A stretch of 64,000 bases of DNA from Advenella sp048381675. GTDB lineage: Bacteria; Pseudomonadota; Gammaproteobacteria; Burkholderiales; Burkholderiaceae_B. The stretch spans positions 434,001-498,000 of the forward strand of contig NZ_JBLWIS010000001.1 of assembly GCF_048381675.1 (NCBI RefSeq). The letters are read 5' to 3'. The notes under the pieces were generated by a model. The model saw nothing but the letters and a program-made list of their open reading frames with translations, was not told where the DNA came from and ran no database searches. How positions within the stretch are numbered: the first letter of the stretch is position 1; each line of letters starts with the position of its first letter. The translations under genes were made by a program, and so were the position numbers. Shown one piece after another: positions 8,347 to 16,718 of this stretch.

Positions 8347-8535
8347 TAATTATTTGAGGCTTAAATAAAAAAGTGTAAGTAATTTTTTATGTTTGTCTGA
8401 TTGTGGGGAAAAATACCACAGGTAAAGCCGGGGGATTTCATTTATCATGAGTCATACCTCTATTTTAAGTTTATCCCCTTGCCTGAAACAATGGCATGAT
8501 GGTGTTGTCCTGGATTTAACATAAAGGATAAAAAC

Positions 8536-9027
8536 ATGAAAACCTTATTGCTGGTTCGGCATGCAAAATCAAGCTGGAGTGATCCGACGCTGACAGACCG
8601 TATTCGTCCCTTGTCGGGTAGGGGTAAACATGACGTCATTAAAATGGGAGAGCGTCTGGCAAATCGTGGCGTCAAACCCGATTTGCTGGTAAGTAGTCCG
8701 GCGGTACGAGCCCTTGAGACAGCCAAAGCTATTGGTAAGGAAATAGAGTACAAAAAAAAGAATATTTCCGTGAATGATCGCTTATATGCCTGTCAGCCCA
8801 GGGATATTCTTGAAATCGTCAAGGATTTTGATAATGGTTTGTCTTATGTCATGCTAGTGGGACACAACCCCGAGCTAACTGATTTTGTACATTTGTTTAC
8901 AGATAGTGTGGCTTATATGTCCACTTGTGCCATGCTGGAACTGCGGTTTTATGTTGATGCCTGGGCGGACATTGCCCGTGAAAACCTGCAGGATATTTTT
9001 TATGATTTCCCTAAAAATGAAATATAA
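8536..9027 (+). CDS. sixA: Phosphohistidine phosphatase SixA-like (histidine phosphatase superfamily)
   Basis: A 163-residue protein with the RHG-type start KTLLLVRHAKSSW, giving the nucleophile His9, and a second catalytic histidine in LVGHNPEL. The short length and the absence of an inserted cap domain fit SixA, which removes phosphate from phosphohistidine (in E. coli on the PTS-Ntr component NPr). AAAGGA precedes the ATG with good spacing. It appears to be transcribed alone. Confidence 0.85.
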   Translation: MKTLLLVRHAKSSWSDPTLTDRIRPLSGRGKHDVIKMGERLANRGVKPDLLVSSPAVRALETAKAIGKEIEYKKKNISVNDRLYACQPRDILEIVKDFDNGLSYVMLVGHNPELTDFVHLFTDSVAYMSTCAMLELRFYVDAWADIARENLQDIFYDFPKNEI

Positions 9028-9244
9028 GCAATTGAAATAACAGGTTTTTTAGTAAAGTCTCATCAATATTGGCGGTAATTTTGTACTATACTGTCCCAAG
9101 GTTGTTTGTGCATTCTTTGTGGTTCATGCAGTTTGGCAGTGCTCTTGCAGGCTGGCATACCCGGTTTATAAGCATGATTCGGTTTATATGTTTGGCTTGT
9201 CCGGGTTTTAACCAGTAGTCAATCCCTTAACAGAAGGAACCATC

Positions 9245-9859
9245 ATGGCAAAGATTTTAGTACTTTATTATTCCTCCTACGGACATATAGAAACCATGGC
9301 GCAGGCAGTTGCCGAAGGCGTACGGATGGTAGCTGGCACCGAAGTAGCGATTAAGCGGGTACCGGAACTGGTACCCGAGGACGTTGCCCGTAATGCCCAT
9401 TTCAAGCTGGATCAGCCGGCTCCCGTTGCCACGACGGCAGAATTGGTTGAATACGATGCGGTTATTTTTGGTACGCCAACCCGTTTTGGCAATATGGCAG
9501 CCCAAATGAAAAACTTTCTGGATCAAACGGGTGGCTTATGGGCGTCAGGGGCGCTGATCGGCAAAGTAGGCAGTGTCTTTACGTCTAGCGCAACCCAGCA
9601 TGGGGGGCAGGAAAGCACCATACTGGCAACGCATACTGTTTTGCTGCATCATGGATTTATTGTGGTTGGCTTGCCCTATTCATTTCAGGGCCAAATGAGC
9701 CTTAATGAAATTACCGGTGGAAGCCCCTATGGTGTTTCGACCATTGCTGGTGGTGACGGCGCCAGAAAACCCAGTAAAAACGAGCTGGATGGCGCGCGTT
9801 TCCAGGGTAAACATGTAGCTGAAATCACGACGGCGCTGGTTAAAGGCAGGAACGTATAA
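9245..9859 (+). CDS. wrbA: NAD(P)H:quinone oxidoreductase WrbA
   Basis: A 204-residue flavodoxin-fold protein. The FMN phosphate loop YYSSYGHIETMA, the TPTRFGNMAAQMKNFLDQTG segment and the C-terminal FQGKHVAEI are typical WrbA motifs, and the length fits the family (about 198 residues). It carries out two-electron reduction of quinones with NAD(P)H, avoiding semiquinones, in the cytoplasm. AGAAGGA precedes the ATG. It is followed by the AT-rich spacer with DnaA-box-like sites. Confidence 0.95.
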   Translation: MAKILVLYYSSYGHIETMAQAVAEGVRMVAGTEVAIKRVPELVPEDVARNAHFKLDQPAPVATTAELVEYDAVIFGTPTRFGNMAAQMKNFLDQTGGLWASGALIGKVGSVFTSSATQHGGQESTILATHTVLLHHGFIVVGLPYSFQGQMSLNEITGGSPYGVSTIAGGDGARKPSKNELDGARFQGKHVAEITTALVKGRNV

Positions 9860-9871
9860 AACCGGAAAAAG

Positions 9872-10010
9872 TTGTCCACCTGGCTGAACATGTCCACAAA
9901 TTTTGTTGAGATCATTGTGGATAACTATTTCATAAGATTGAAATAATATTATAAGCCATTGATAAATATGTATTTATATTGGTTTTAATAAGTTTTGATC
10001 GTTTAATACG
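9872..10010. other. DnaA-box-like cluster next to an AT-rich stretch
   Basis: In the 437-bp gap after wrbA, a perfect consensus DnaA box lies on the minus strand at 9916-9924 (TGTGGATAA, complement of TTATCCACA). Two 7-of-9 matches lie on the plus strand at 9872-9880 (TTGTCCACC) and 9890-9898 (ATGTCCACA). From 9925 to about 10010 the DNA is very AT-rich. No dnaA, dnaN, gyrB or gidA gene is nearby, so this is not a typical oriC setting. A DnaA titration or regulatory site, or chance, are alternatives. Confidence 0.4.
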
Positions 10011-10078
10011 CGTTTTGCCTGTTTATATCTGGATTACCGGTTTATTACAGCATACTCGCCTGGGTGGTTTTAAAAGAA

Positions 10079-10110
10079 AAATAGCGCCGGACTTGTTTTC
10101 GGCGCTATTT
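10079..10110. terminator. Rho-independent terminator, usable in both directions
   Basis: AAATAGCGCC (10079-10088) and GGCGCTATTT (10101-10110) form a perfect 10-bp stem with a 12-base loop, with A-rich and T-rich flanks. It can end wrbA transcripts and also leftward transcripts from the SDR gene. Between here and 10297 I see only short frames on the minus strand (for example about 28 codons starting MVSSKEYSFQSGKS), not convincing as genes. Confidence 0.75.
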
Positions 10111-10296
10111 ATATATTGCTAATGGTTGCTTGCTTAGTTCGGCGCTTGCTGCCCGTTGACTCCTTGTTTGTTTTCTTGTTAACGTCGACTCTTCTTAATT
10201 AGCGTTCAATGATTCCTGGGCGGGGTTTTGGTGTTTTTAGCGACTGCCATACTTTTTCCAGATTGAAAGGAGTATTCTTTGCTGGAAACCATCTGC

Positions 10297-11070
10297 TTAT
10301 TTTAGAAAACTGGCTCCGCCATCGGCTTCAATAACCAGTCCGGTAAGATAAGAGGCCCTTGCTGACGCCAAAAAAGTAACAATATCAGCTATTTCGGCAG
10401 ATTCAGCCGGGCGGCCAAAAGGTAAATGGTCCAGCAGTTCATGCCAGCGCTCGGGGTCGTTGAATTTTGCCTGGGCGCGGGATTTGTAAAGCGTTAGCAG
10501 GCGATCTGTTTTGGTAGGGCCGGGGTTAAGCCCCAACACACGTACGCCAGCCGTACTGCTATATCCGCCAACCGCCTTGGTAAAGGCAATAAGCGCGGCA
10601 TTGCCCGTTGAGCCGGCCAGGTATTCGTAGCGGGGGTTACTGCCTGCCGCGCCAATGACGTTAATGATAACGCCCGATTGCTTTGCCGTCATGACATTCA
10701 GTGCCAGTCGGGTCAGTTCAATATAACCATGCACTTTCAGATCCCAGGCTTTTAGCCAGGTGGCGTGATCAATTTCCTTAAATCCACCCCCAGGTATGGC
10801 TCCGGCATTGTTAACCAGAATATCGGTGTATTCCAAAACCGGGGCCAGTTGCTCGCGGCTTTCCTGGCGTGACAAATCTAGTGCCGTGGTTTGTGCGGTT
10901 ATGCCGGTTTGTGCTTTTATATCTGCAGCCGCCTTTTCCAGGGTTTTTGCGTTGCCTGAAACCAGATGGATATGTGCGCCTTCTCTGGCCAGGGCAATTG
11001 CACTTGCCAGTCCGATGCCCCTTGATCCACCGGTAATAAGCGCTTGTTTATTGGTAAGTTCCAGATCCAA
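10297..11070 (-). CDS. SDR-family oxidoreductase lacking the usual YxxxK pair
   Basis: A 257-residue Rossmann protein with the cofactor loop ALITGGSRGIGLA at residues 10-22, NNAGAIPGGG, and the C-terminal YLTGLVIEADGG of short-chain dehydrogenases. The catalytic region reads YLAGSTGNAALIAFTKA. Aligning NAAL with the usual KAAL puts Gly where the catalytic Tyr belongs and Asn where Lys belongs. A group of SDR proteins shares this GNAAL form, so it may be a conserved variant with altered or no dehydrogenase activity. Transcribed alone; substrate unknown. Confidence 0.85.
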   Translation of the reverse strand: MDLELTNKQALITGGSRGIGLASAIALAREGAHIHLVSGNAKTLEKAAADIKAQTGITAQTTALDLSRQESREQLAPVLEYTDILVNNAGAIPGGGFKEIDHATWLKAWDLKVHGYIELTRLALNVMTAKQSGVIINVIGAAGSNPRYEYLAGSTGNAALIAFTKAVGGYSSTAGVRVLGLNPGPTKTDRLLTLYKSRAQAKFNDPERWHELLDHLPFGRPAESAEIADIVTFLASARASYLTGLVIEADGGASFLK

Positions 11071-11250
11071 TTTTTCCTCCGATGATATGAATTGCTTTAG
11101 TTTTACATTATTTTTTATGTTTTATATATAAATAATAGTAATATAGAATCAATAAATTTGTTGTTCTATTTTTAAAAGAAACAACCTATACTTTTTAGAA
11201 TTTAATCTTTATATCTGAATTTCTCAGTAATTTTTTCTATAGGTATCTTT

Positions 11251-12234
11251 ATGGCTAAATGGTTTTCTGATAATGCACAGGCAATAGGCCGCACACCTTT
11301 GGTTAAATTGAATCGTGTTACCGATGGTGCCGGTGCAACGGTTCTGGCAAAAATTGAAGGGCGTAATCCTGCTTATTCGGTCAAGTGCCGTATTGGTGCT
11401 GCCATGGTTGCCGATGCTGAACAGAAAGGCATTTTGACAGCCGGTAAAGAAATTGTTGAGCCTACCAGCGGTAATACCGGTATTGCACTGGCTTTTGTGG
11501 CTGCTTCAAAAGGCATTCCCATTACCCTGACCATGCCCGATACCATGAGTATAGAGCGTCGAAAACTGTTGGCTGCCTTTGGGGCTAAACTGGTCTTGAC
11601 CGAGGGTGCCAAAGGCATGAATGGCGCCATTGCCAAGGCAGAAGAAATTGTGGCTTCAGATCCTTCTAAATATGTCTTGCTGCATCAATTCAAAAATCCG
11701 TCCAACCCGGCCATCCATGAGGCGACTACGGGCCCCGAAATCTGGAATGATACCGATGGCACCATTGATATCCTGGTCGCAGGTGTTGGTACTGGTGGCA
11801 CCATTACCGGTACTAGCCGTTATATCAAAAATGTCAAAGGCAAGAAAATCCAGTCGGTTGCCGTTGAGCCTACTGCCAGCCCGGTCATTACTCAGGCTCG
11901 CAATGGTGAGGAAATCAAGCCTGGCCCGCATAAAATCCAGGGAATTGGTGCAGGTTTCATTCCCGAAGTGCTTGATCTTTCCCTGATTGATCGTGTAGAG
12001 CAGGTTAGTAATGAAGAAGCGGTTGAATATGCACAGCGCCTTGCCCGTGAAGAAGGCATTCTTTCAGGTATTTCATGTGGCGCAGCGGTTGCTGCTGCTG
12101 TTCGTTTGGCTAAACTACCCGAGAACGCAGGTAAAGTCATCGTGGTTATTTTGCCCGATTCAGGCGAACGCTACTTAAGTTCCATTTTGTTTGAGGGTCT
12201 GTTTGACGAAAAAGGCCTGGCGGTTTCCAATTAA
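11251..12234 (+). CDS. cysK: Cysteine synthase A (O-acetylserine sulfhydrylase)
   Basis: A 327-residue PLP enzyme that follows E. coli CysK closely. The PLP lysine lies in PAYSVKCRIG (Lys45), the substrate loop is EPTSGNTGIA, the phosphate-binding loop is GVGTGGTITG, and the end is ILPDSGERYLS. It makes L-cysteine from O-acetylserine and sulfide in the cytoplasm. SVKCR near the lysine and IERRKLLAAFGA favour CysK over CysM. It is preceded by an AT-rich 180-bp promoter region and appears monocistronic. Confidence 0.95.
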   Translation: MAKWFSDNAQAIGRTPLVKLNRVTDGAGATVLAKIEGRNPAYSVKCRIGAAMVADAEQKGILTAGKEIVEPTSGNTGIALAFVAASKGIPITLTMPDTMSIERRKLLAAFGAKLVLTEGAKGMNGAIAKAEEIVASDPSKYVLLHQFKNPSNPAIHEATTGPEIWNDTDGTIDILVAGVGTGGTITGTSRYIKNVKGKKIQSVAVEPTASPVITQARNGEEIKPGPHKIQGIGAGFIPEVLDLSLIDRVEQVSNEEAVEYAQRLAREEGILSGISCGAAVAAAVRLAKLPENAGKVIVVILPDSGERYLSSILFEGLFDEKGLAVSN

Positions 12235-12372
12235 GTGTTTTTGTTAAAACTTCGCTCCTGGTCAGGCTGTCAGTATTTGACCGGGTGCCTGAAGAAAAAA
12301 TAAACCGCCATAGTGTGGTCTTATCGCTAAAACAGGCTTTAATTATTCCTTGAACATGCTAGAATCCGTTTA

Positions 12373-12475
12373 CTTCATTGGGGAGTAGCCTCTCTGTTTC
12401 CAGAGGTTTGCGTCAACATACTTGGCATTCGCCATGGCGTAAACGGTTTTTACAAAACTTGGCAAGACCTTTGAT
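12373..12475 (+). ncRNA. Manganese riboswitch (yybP-ykoY family)
   Basis: The leader of the GDT1-family gene contains the landmarks of this riboswitch in order: TTGGGGAGTAGCC at 12378-12390, a small variable hairpin (CCTCTCTGTTTCCAGAGG), GCGTCAACATACTTGGC at 12410-12426, a second variable helix, then CTTGGCAAGACCTTTG at 12458-12473. The yybP-ykoY aptamer binds Mn2+ and commonly precedes Mn2+ exporters of the MntP and UPF0016/GDT1 families. The downstream gene fits, so high Mn2+ should switch on export. Boundaries are approximate. Confidence 0.88.
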
Positions 12476-12491
12476 TATCGCACTTTCCACA

Positions 12492-12533
12492 TTGGCCGGA
12501 GGAGTGTGGTAGTCATTGTCTCATTCCGGCCAA
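12492..12533 (+). promoter_or_regulatory. Expression-platform hairpin near the exporter start codon
   Basis: TTGGCCGGA (12492-12500) and TCCGGCCAA (12525-12533) are a perfect 9-bp inverted repeat between the aptamer and the ATG at 12544. The right arm overlaps the AAGG at 12532-12535, the most likely Shine-Dalgarno. No T-run follows, so control of translation start is more likely than termination. GGAGGAG at 12498-12504 sits in or beside the left arm. This is inference from the layout. Confidence 0.6.
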
Positions 12534-12543
12534 GGTGTAATTT

Positions 12544-13149
12544 ATGGAAGCACTTTTCGTTTCTACCGGCGTAGTTGCCCTGGCCGAAATGGGTGACAAA
12601 ACCCAGTTGCTGGCGTTTATTCTTGCCGCCCGTTTTAAAAAACCCATTCCGATTATTCTAGGTATCCTGGTGGCAACCATTGTCAATCACGGTTTGGCAG
12701 GTGCACTGGGTGGCTGGATTACCTCTGCGGTCAGCCCGGAAATTTTGCGCTGGGTGTTGGGGCTTTCATTTATCGCCATGGCCATCTGGACTATGATTCC
12801 CGATAAAATTGAAGAGGAAGAAACCACGATTGCCGGGAAGTTTGGGGTTTTTGGAGCGACATTGATTACTTTTTTCCTGGCGGAAATGGGTGATAAAACC
12901 CAGATTGCCACGGTTGCCATGGCTGCCCACTATTCAGCGCCTGCTGCTGATGCCCACTTTTTAACTCTGATGATGGTAGTTATTGGTACCACTTTAGGTA
13001 TGCTGATTGCCAATGTGCCCGCGGTTTTTGTCGGCGACAAGCTGGCTGACCGTATTCCCATGAAACTGGTCCATACCATTGCGGCCTGTATTTTTGCGGC
13101 TCTGGGTGTGGCAACTTTGCTGGGGGCGGGTTCAGGATTGGGTTTTTAA
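12544..13149 (+). CDS. Manganese exporter of the TMEM165/GDT1 (UPF0016, MneA) family
   Basis: A 201-residue membrane protein with two repeats of about 80 residues. Each carries the family motif E-x-G-D-K-[TS]: VALAEMGDKTQLLAF near residue 11 and FLAEMGDKTQIATV near residue 118. Six or seven membrane segments are predicted. Bacterial members such as Vibrio MneA export Mn2+. The upstream yybP-ykoY riboswitch supports a manganese role here. Monocistronic, with its own long leader. Confidence 0.92.
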   Translation: MEALFVSTGVVALAEMGDKTQLLAFILAARFKKPIPIILGILVATIVNHGLAGALGGWITSAVSPEILRWVLGLSFIAMAIWTMIPDKIEEEETTIAGKFGVFGATLITFFLAEMGDKTQIATVAMAAHYSAPAADAHFLTLMMVVIGTTLGMLIANVPAVFVGDKLADRIPMKLVHTIAACIFAALGVATLLGAGSGLGF

Positions 13150-13232
13150 CAATAAATATAGTAAGATCGGGGCAAATACCGTTAGCTGAGTGAAAGGTAA
13201 AATGCGTTACTGTTATTTTCAATGTGGTTCAT

Positions 13233-14369
13233 ATGCAAGCTGAATTTTTGGTTGCCGAGCAGCGGGCAGATGGCAATTATCTTTGTGTCCAGGGAAACTG
13301 GACACTGGATAATTTTTCCGCATTGGAAAAACTGTTAAGCCGCTATAAAAAGCAGGCTTTGCCAGGCCAACATAATCTGGATACCAGTAAGCTTGGCATG
13401 CTTGATACCGTTGGTGCTTCAAAGCTGATTCAATTGTTGGGCCATGAGAATGTCTGCCAGTTATTGCAAGCGGACAGCATGTTAGCGGCAGAAAAGAAAG
13501 CGCTTATTCAGACGGTTGCGCAGGCCCTTGAATTAACAAAACCCGACATGCAAAAGGAAAAAGCCGGTGTGTTTGGCCGGTTTTTCGGGCAGATAGGATA
13601 TTCAATCGCCGCCGTCTGGCAACAGTTCATTTCACTTTTGGGTTTTGCCGGGCTAACACTTGAAGCCCTGTTTCGTATTCTTCTGCAACCCCGTCAGTGG
13701 CGTTTTACCTCGGTGGTTGCGCAGGTGCAAACCAGCGGGCTCAATGCCGTACCTATCGTCATGTTGCTGACTTTTATGGTGGGTGCTGTGATTGCCTTTC
13801 TTGGGGCGACGGTACTGGCCGATTTCGGTGCTTCCGTTTACACCGTGCATTTGGTGGCGTTTTCCAATTTGCGTGAATTTGCCATATTGCTAACCGCCAT
13901 TCTTATGGCAGGCAGAACCGCCAGTGCCTTTACGGCCCAGCTCGGTTCCATGAAAGTCAATGAGGAAATTGATGCCCTTAAGGCCTCGGGCCTGAACCCG
14001 GTTTACTTGTTGGTTATTCCCCGGGTATTGGCCTTGCTGGTTTCCCTGCCCATACTTACTTTCCTGGGCATGATTTCGGGCATTTTGGGGGGCATGGCTG
14101 TGTGTGCCCTGAGCCTGGATATTTCTCCGGTCATGTTCATGGATATTATCAGTGAAAACGTGCCTGTCCGGCATTTCTGGATTGGCCTGGTCAAAGCACC
14201 GATTTTTGCCTTTGTGATTGCCGTGGTTGGCTGCCATGAAGGTTTCAATGTTGATGGCAGTGCCCAGTCGGTGGGTGAGCACACAACTTCCAGTGTGGTG
14301 CAAAGTATTTTTCTGGTCATTTTGCTTGATGCCCTGGCTGCATTGTTTTTTATGGAGATGGGATGGTAG
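13233..14369 (+). CDS. mlaE: Lipid ABC transporter permease MlaE with N-terminal STAS-like domain
   Basis: A 378-residue protein. Residues 1 to about 100 form a soluble STAS-like domain (FLVAEQRADGNYLCVQGNWT, then NLDTSKLGMLDTVGASKL). From about 130 on there is an MlaE-type permease with five or six membrane segments and family motifs such as NAVPIVMLLTFMVGAVIAF and SNLREFAILLTAILMAGRTA. In canonical Mla systems the STAS domain is a separate protein, MlaB; here it is fused. The ATG at 13233 is chosen; a GTG at 13224 would add three residues. It overlaps the next gene (ATGGTAG), showing translational coupling. Confidence 0.88.
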   Translation: MQAEFLVAEQRADGNYLCVQGNWTLDNFSALEKLLSRYKKQALPGQHNLDTSKLGMLDTVGASKLIQLLGHENVCQLLQADSMLAAEKKALIQTVAQALELTKPDMQKEKAGVFGRFFGQIGYSIAAVWQQFISLLGFAGLTLEALFRILLQPRQWRFTSVVAQVQTSGLNAVPIVMLLTFMVGAVIAFLGATVLADFGASVYTVHLVAFSNLREFAILLTAILMAGRTASAFTAQLGSMKVNEEIDALKASGLNPVYLLVIPRVLALLVSLPILTFLGMISGILGGMAVCALSLDISPVMFMDIISENVPVRHFWIGLVKAPIFAFVIAVVGCHEGFNVDGSAQSVGEHTTSSVVQSIFLVILLDALAALFFMEMGW

Positions 14370-15166
14370 GTAAGTGGTCTGAAAATCCCAAGCCTGTTAT
14401 TGAAGTCAGGGATTTGGTGAACAGTTTTGGCACCCATGTGGTACATAAAGATCTTGATCTTGATGTCTATCAGGGGGAGATCATGGGGGTTGTCGGTGGA
14501 TCCGGTACCGGTAAGTCTGTGCTTTTGCGATCCATCGTCGGCCTGCTCAGGCCGTCCTCCGGTTCGGTCAAGGTTTTTGGGCAAAACCTGCTGCAATTAT
14601 CAGACCGTGACCGTTCACAAATTGAGAAAAAATTTGGTGTCCTGTTTCAGCGAGGTGCCCTGTACTCATCGCTTACCGTCCTTGAGAATGTGGCATTTCC
14701 TTTGATTGAACAGGCTGGCTTGAAGCGATCTGATGCCGAGGAAATTGCCCGGCTGAAAATTGCCCTGGCCGGTTTGCCTGCCAAAGCAGCTTATGATTAT
14801 CCGGCCAAACTTTCAGGGGGCATGATCAAGCGGGCTGCCCTGGCCCGGGCCCTTGCCCTGGATCCGGCCATTCTGTTTCTGGATGAACCAACGGCGGGTC
14901 TGGATCCCATTGGCGCTGCCAGTTTTGACCAGCTCATCATGACCTTGCGTAATGCCCTGGGACTGACGATTTTTCTGGTTACCCATGATCTGGATACTTT
15001 GTATACCGCGTGCGATCGGGTTGCCGTTTTATCAGAAAAGAAGGTCTTGGCGGTTGATGTATTGGAAAAAATAGAACAGGTTGATAATCCCTGGATTCAG
15101 GAATATTTTCATGGCCCCCGGGGAAGGGCGGCTTATCATGCGGGACACCCGCAGTCCCAGGAGTAG
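14363..15166 (+). CDS. mlaF: Lipid ABC transporter ATPase MlaF
   Basis: A 267-residue ABC ATPase with Walker A GGSGTGKS, Q-loop LFQRGALYSSLTV, signature LSGGMIKRAALARAL, Walker B AILFLDEPTAGLD and the switch His in LVTHDL. The FQRGALYSSLTVLENV and GGMIKR wording is typical of MlaF. It powers lipid movement between inner and outer membranes together with the overlapping permease and the MCE protein 5 bp downstream. Confidence 0.92.
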   Translation: MVGKWSENPKPVIEVRDLVNSFGTHVVHKDLDLDVYQGEIMGVVGGSGTGKSVLLRSIVGLLRPSSGSVKVFGQNLLQLSDRDRSQIEKKFGVLFQRGALYSSLTVLENVAFPLIEQAGLKRSDAEEIARLKIALAGLPAKAAYDYPAKLSGGMIKRAALARALALDPAILFLDEPTAGLDPIGAASFDQLIMTLRNALGLTIFLVTHDLDTLYTACDRVAVLSEKKVLAVDVLEKIEQVDNPWIQEYFHGPRGRAAYHAGHPQSQE

Positions 15167-15171
15167 AAAAA

Positions 15172-16110
15172 ATGGAACCCAAGGCGCATCATGTGCTGAT
15201 TGGCATTTTTACTGTCGTATGCACGGCAGCAGCCTTGTTATTTGCCCTCTGGTTGGGCAAATCCAGTGCTGACAACAATGCCCGACATTATATTATTGAA
15301 TTTAACCAGGGGGTTAGCGGCTTGTCCAAAGGCAGTGCCGTGCAGTATAGCGGCATCAAGGTGGGCGATGTCATTTCCTTGTCGCTTCATCCGGATGATC
15401 CGCGCAAGGTCCTGGCCCGGGTAAGGGTGCAGGGAGATGTACCGATCAAAAAAGACGTCACGGCCAAGTTAAGCATCACAGGCATTACCGGTCTGTCAGT
15501 GATCGAGTTTAGTGGGGGTACCCCAGACAGTCCGGAATTGGTTGGTATTGATGGGAAAGACCCGGTTATTGTGGCAACGCCATCTGCCTTGATGGCCTTG
15601 CTGAATAATGGCGAATCATTGATGTATAACCTGACAGAATTGATCATTAACGCGAAGAAAGTCCTGTCTGACGAGAATGCGGAAAAAATTGCCAATACCT
15701 TGGATAATATTGAAGAAATCAGTGACTTTGTGACAGCACAGGAAACCAGTGTGGATGGTTTGCTGACCGAGGTGACAGCAATGGTCAAGCAGGTTAATGG
15801 CGCCATGAAATTTGTTGCCGACCTGGTCAATAATAGCAATGAGTTGCTTAGCCAGCAGGGTAGCAAGGTTTTGCAAAGCGCCAGCCAAGCAATGCTGTCA
15901 CTTGAAAATGCAGGTGCCAATATACAGCAATTGGTTAAAAACAATCAGGGGGCGATTGGACAGGGCATGCAGGGGCTCAAAGGAATTGGCCCGGCCTTGC
16001 TTGAGTTCAGGAATGCCTTCAGTGAGTTACAGGGTATTATCCGTCAACTGAAAGACAATCCTTCCGAGTACTTGCTGCGCGGCAATCAAATCCAGGAGTT
16101 CAAGCCATGA
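15172..16110 (+). CDS. mlaD: MCE-domain periplasmic lipid-binding protein (MlaD family)
   Basis: A 312-residue protein anchored by one membrane helix (about residues 7-27, VLIGIFTVVCTAAALLFAL), then an MCE domain at about 38-120 with FNQGVSGLSKGSAVQYSGIKVGDV and TGITGLSVIEF. A long, mostly helical tail follows, with many Gln, Asn and Ala residues. It is longer than E. coli MlaD (183 residues) and closer to the MCE proteins that work with a PqiC-type lipoprotein. It should form a periplasmic ring on the MlaE/F complex. Its stop overlaps the next start (ATGA). Confidence 0.88.
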   Translation: MEPKAHHVLIGIFTVVCTAAALLFALWLGKSSADNNARHYIIEFNQGVSGLSKGSAVQYSGIKVGDVISLSLHPDDPRKVLARVRVQGDVPIKKDVTAKLSITGITGLSVIEFSGGTPDSPELVGIDGKDPVIVATPSALMALLNNGESLMYNLTELIINAKKVLSDENAEKIANTLDNIEEISDFVTAQETSVDGLLTEVTAMVKQVNGAMKFVADLVNNSNELLSQQGSKVLQSASQAMLSLENAGANIQQLVKNNQGAIGQGMQGLKGIGPALLEFRNAFSELQGIIRQLKDNPSEYLLRGNQIQEFKP

Positions 16111-16718
16111 CAAGGCAAACCTTACGTATATTAATGTCTTCACTGGTTCTGTTTTTGGGAGGGTGTTCAATTCTTCCCCAGTCTGATCCGTTGACGGTTT
16201 ATCAGTTGCCAGCCGTCAGTGGCGCAACGGCATCGGCTATTTCGGGTTTATCTACGAAATCCCTTACGGTGTTTGCCCCGTATGCCAATAGTTTTCTGGA
16301 TACCGGACGAATTGCCGTGATTCCTTCCGGTAATCAACTTAGTGTGTATGAAGGAAGCCGCTGGAGTGATGCTGTTCCCCGTGTTTTCCGGGACAGGTTG
16401 ATTCAGGATTTCAGAAGGTTTACTGACCTGAAAGCGGTCGGTAGTGAAGGTGATAATTTGTTGGCGAGTTATCAGCTACGCGGAGATTTAGGGGCTTTTC
16501 AGGTTGAGTATCGTGATGGGCAGCCCACCGCAGTCATTGATTTTGACGCAAGTCTTTTCGATGGGCAAAGCGGCAGGGTGATTGCCAGCCAGCGTTTCAG
16601 TGTTGCTGAGCCGGTTGACGGGCGTCAGGTACCAGAGGTCGTTCAGGCCTTTGGGCGGGCATCTACCCGCATCAATAATGACATTCTTCAATGGGTTTAT
16701 CGGGTGGCTGGCAAATGA
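16107..16718 (+). CDS. ABC-type transport auxiliary lipoprotein (PqiC/DUF330-like)
   Basis: A 203-residue lipoprotein with signal peptide and lipobox LFLGGCS (lipidated Cys20). The mature part has the pattern of the ABC auxiliary lipoprotein family (PqiC/YmbA): LTVYQLPAVSG near the start, then an SLTVFAPYANSFLDTGRIAV region, RDRLIQDFRRF and a last-third VIASQRF beta segment. PqiC sits in the outer membrane and docks with MCE tubes. It overlaps mlaD by 4 bp, so the operon combines Mla-type core and Pqi-type outer-membrane parts. Confidence 0.85.
   Translation: MTRQTLRILMSSLVLFLGGCSILPQSDPLTVYQLPAVSGATASAISGLSTKSLTVFAPYANSFLDTGRIAVIPSGNQLSVYEGSRWSDAVPRVFRDRLIQDFRRFTDLKAVGSEGDNLLASYQLRGDLGAFQVEYRDGQPTAVIDFDASLFDGQSGRVIASQRFSVAEPVDGRQVPEVVQAFGRASTRINNDILQWVYRVAGK

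Noticed and set aside
8447..8524. A 25-codon frame (MSHTSILSLSPCLKQ) just before sixA as a possible leader peptide
   Set aside because: The only G-rich box is 12 bases before the ATG, there is no attenuator hairpin and no codon bias pointing to a sensing role.
10112..10296. Short basic minus-strand frames between the SDR gene and the terminator
   Set aside because: They are 28 codons or shorter or lack a start codon, sit in different frames and show no signal or family motif.
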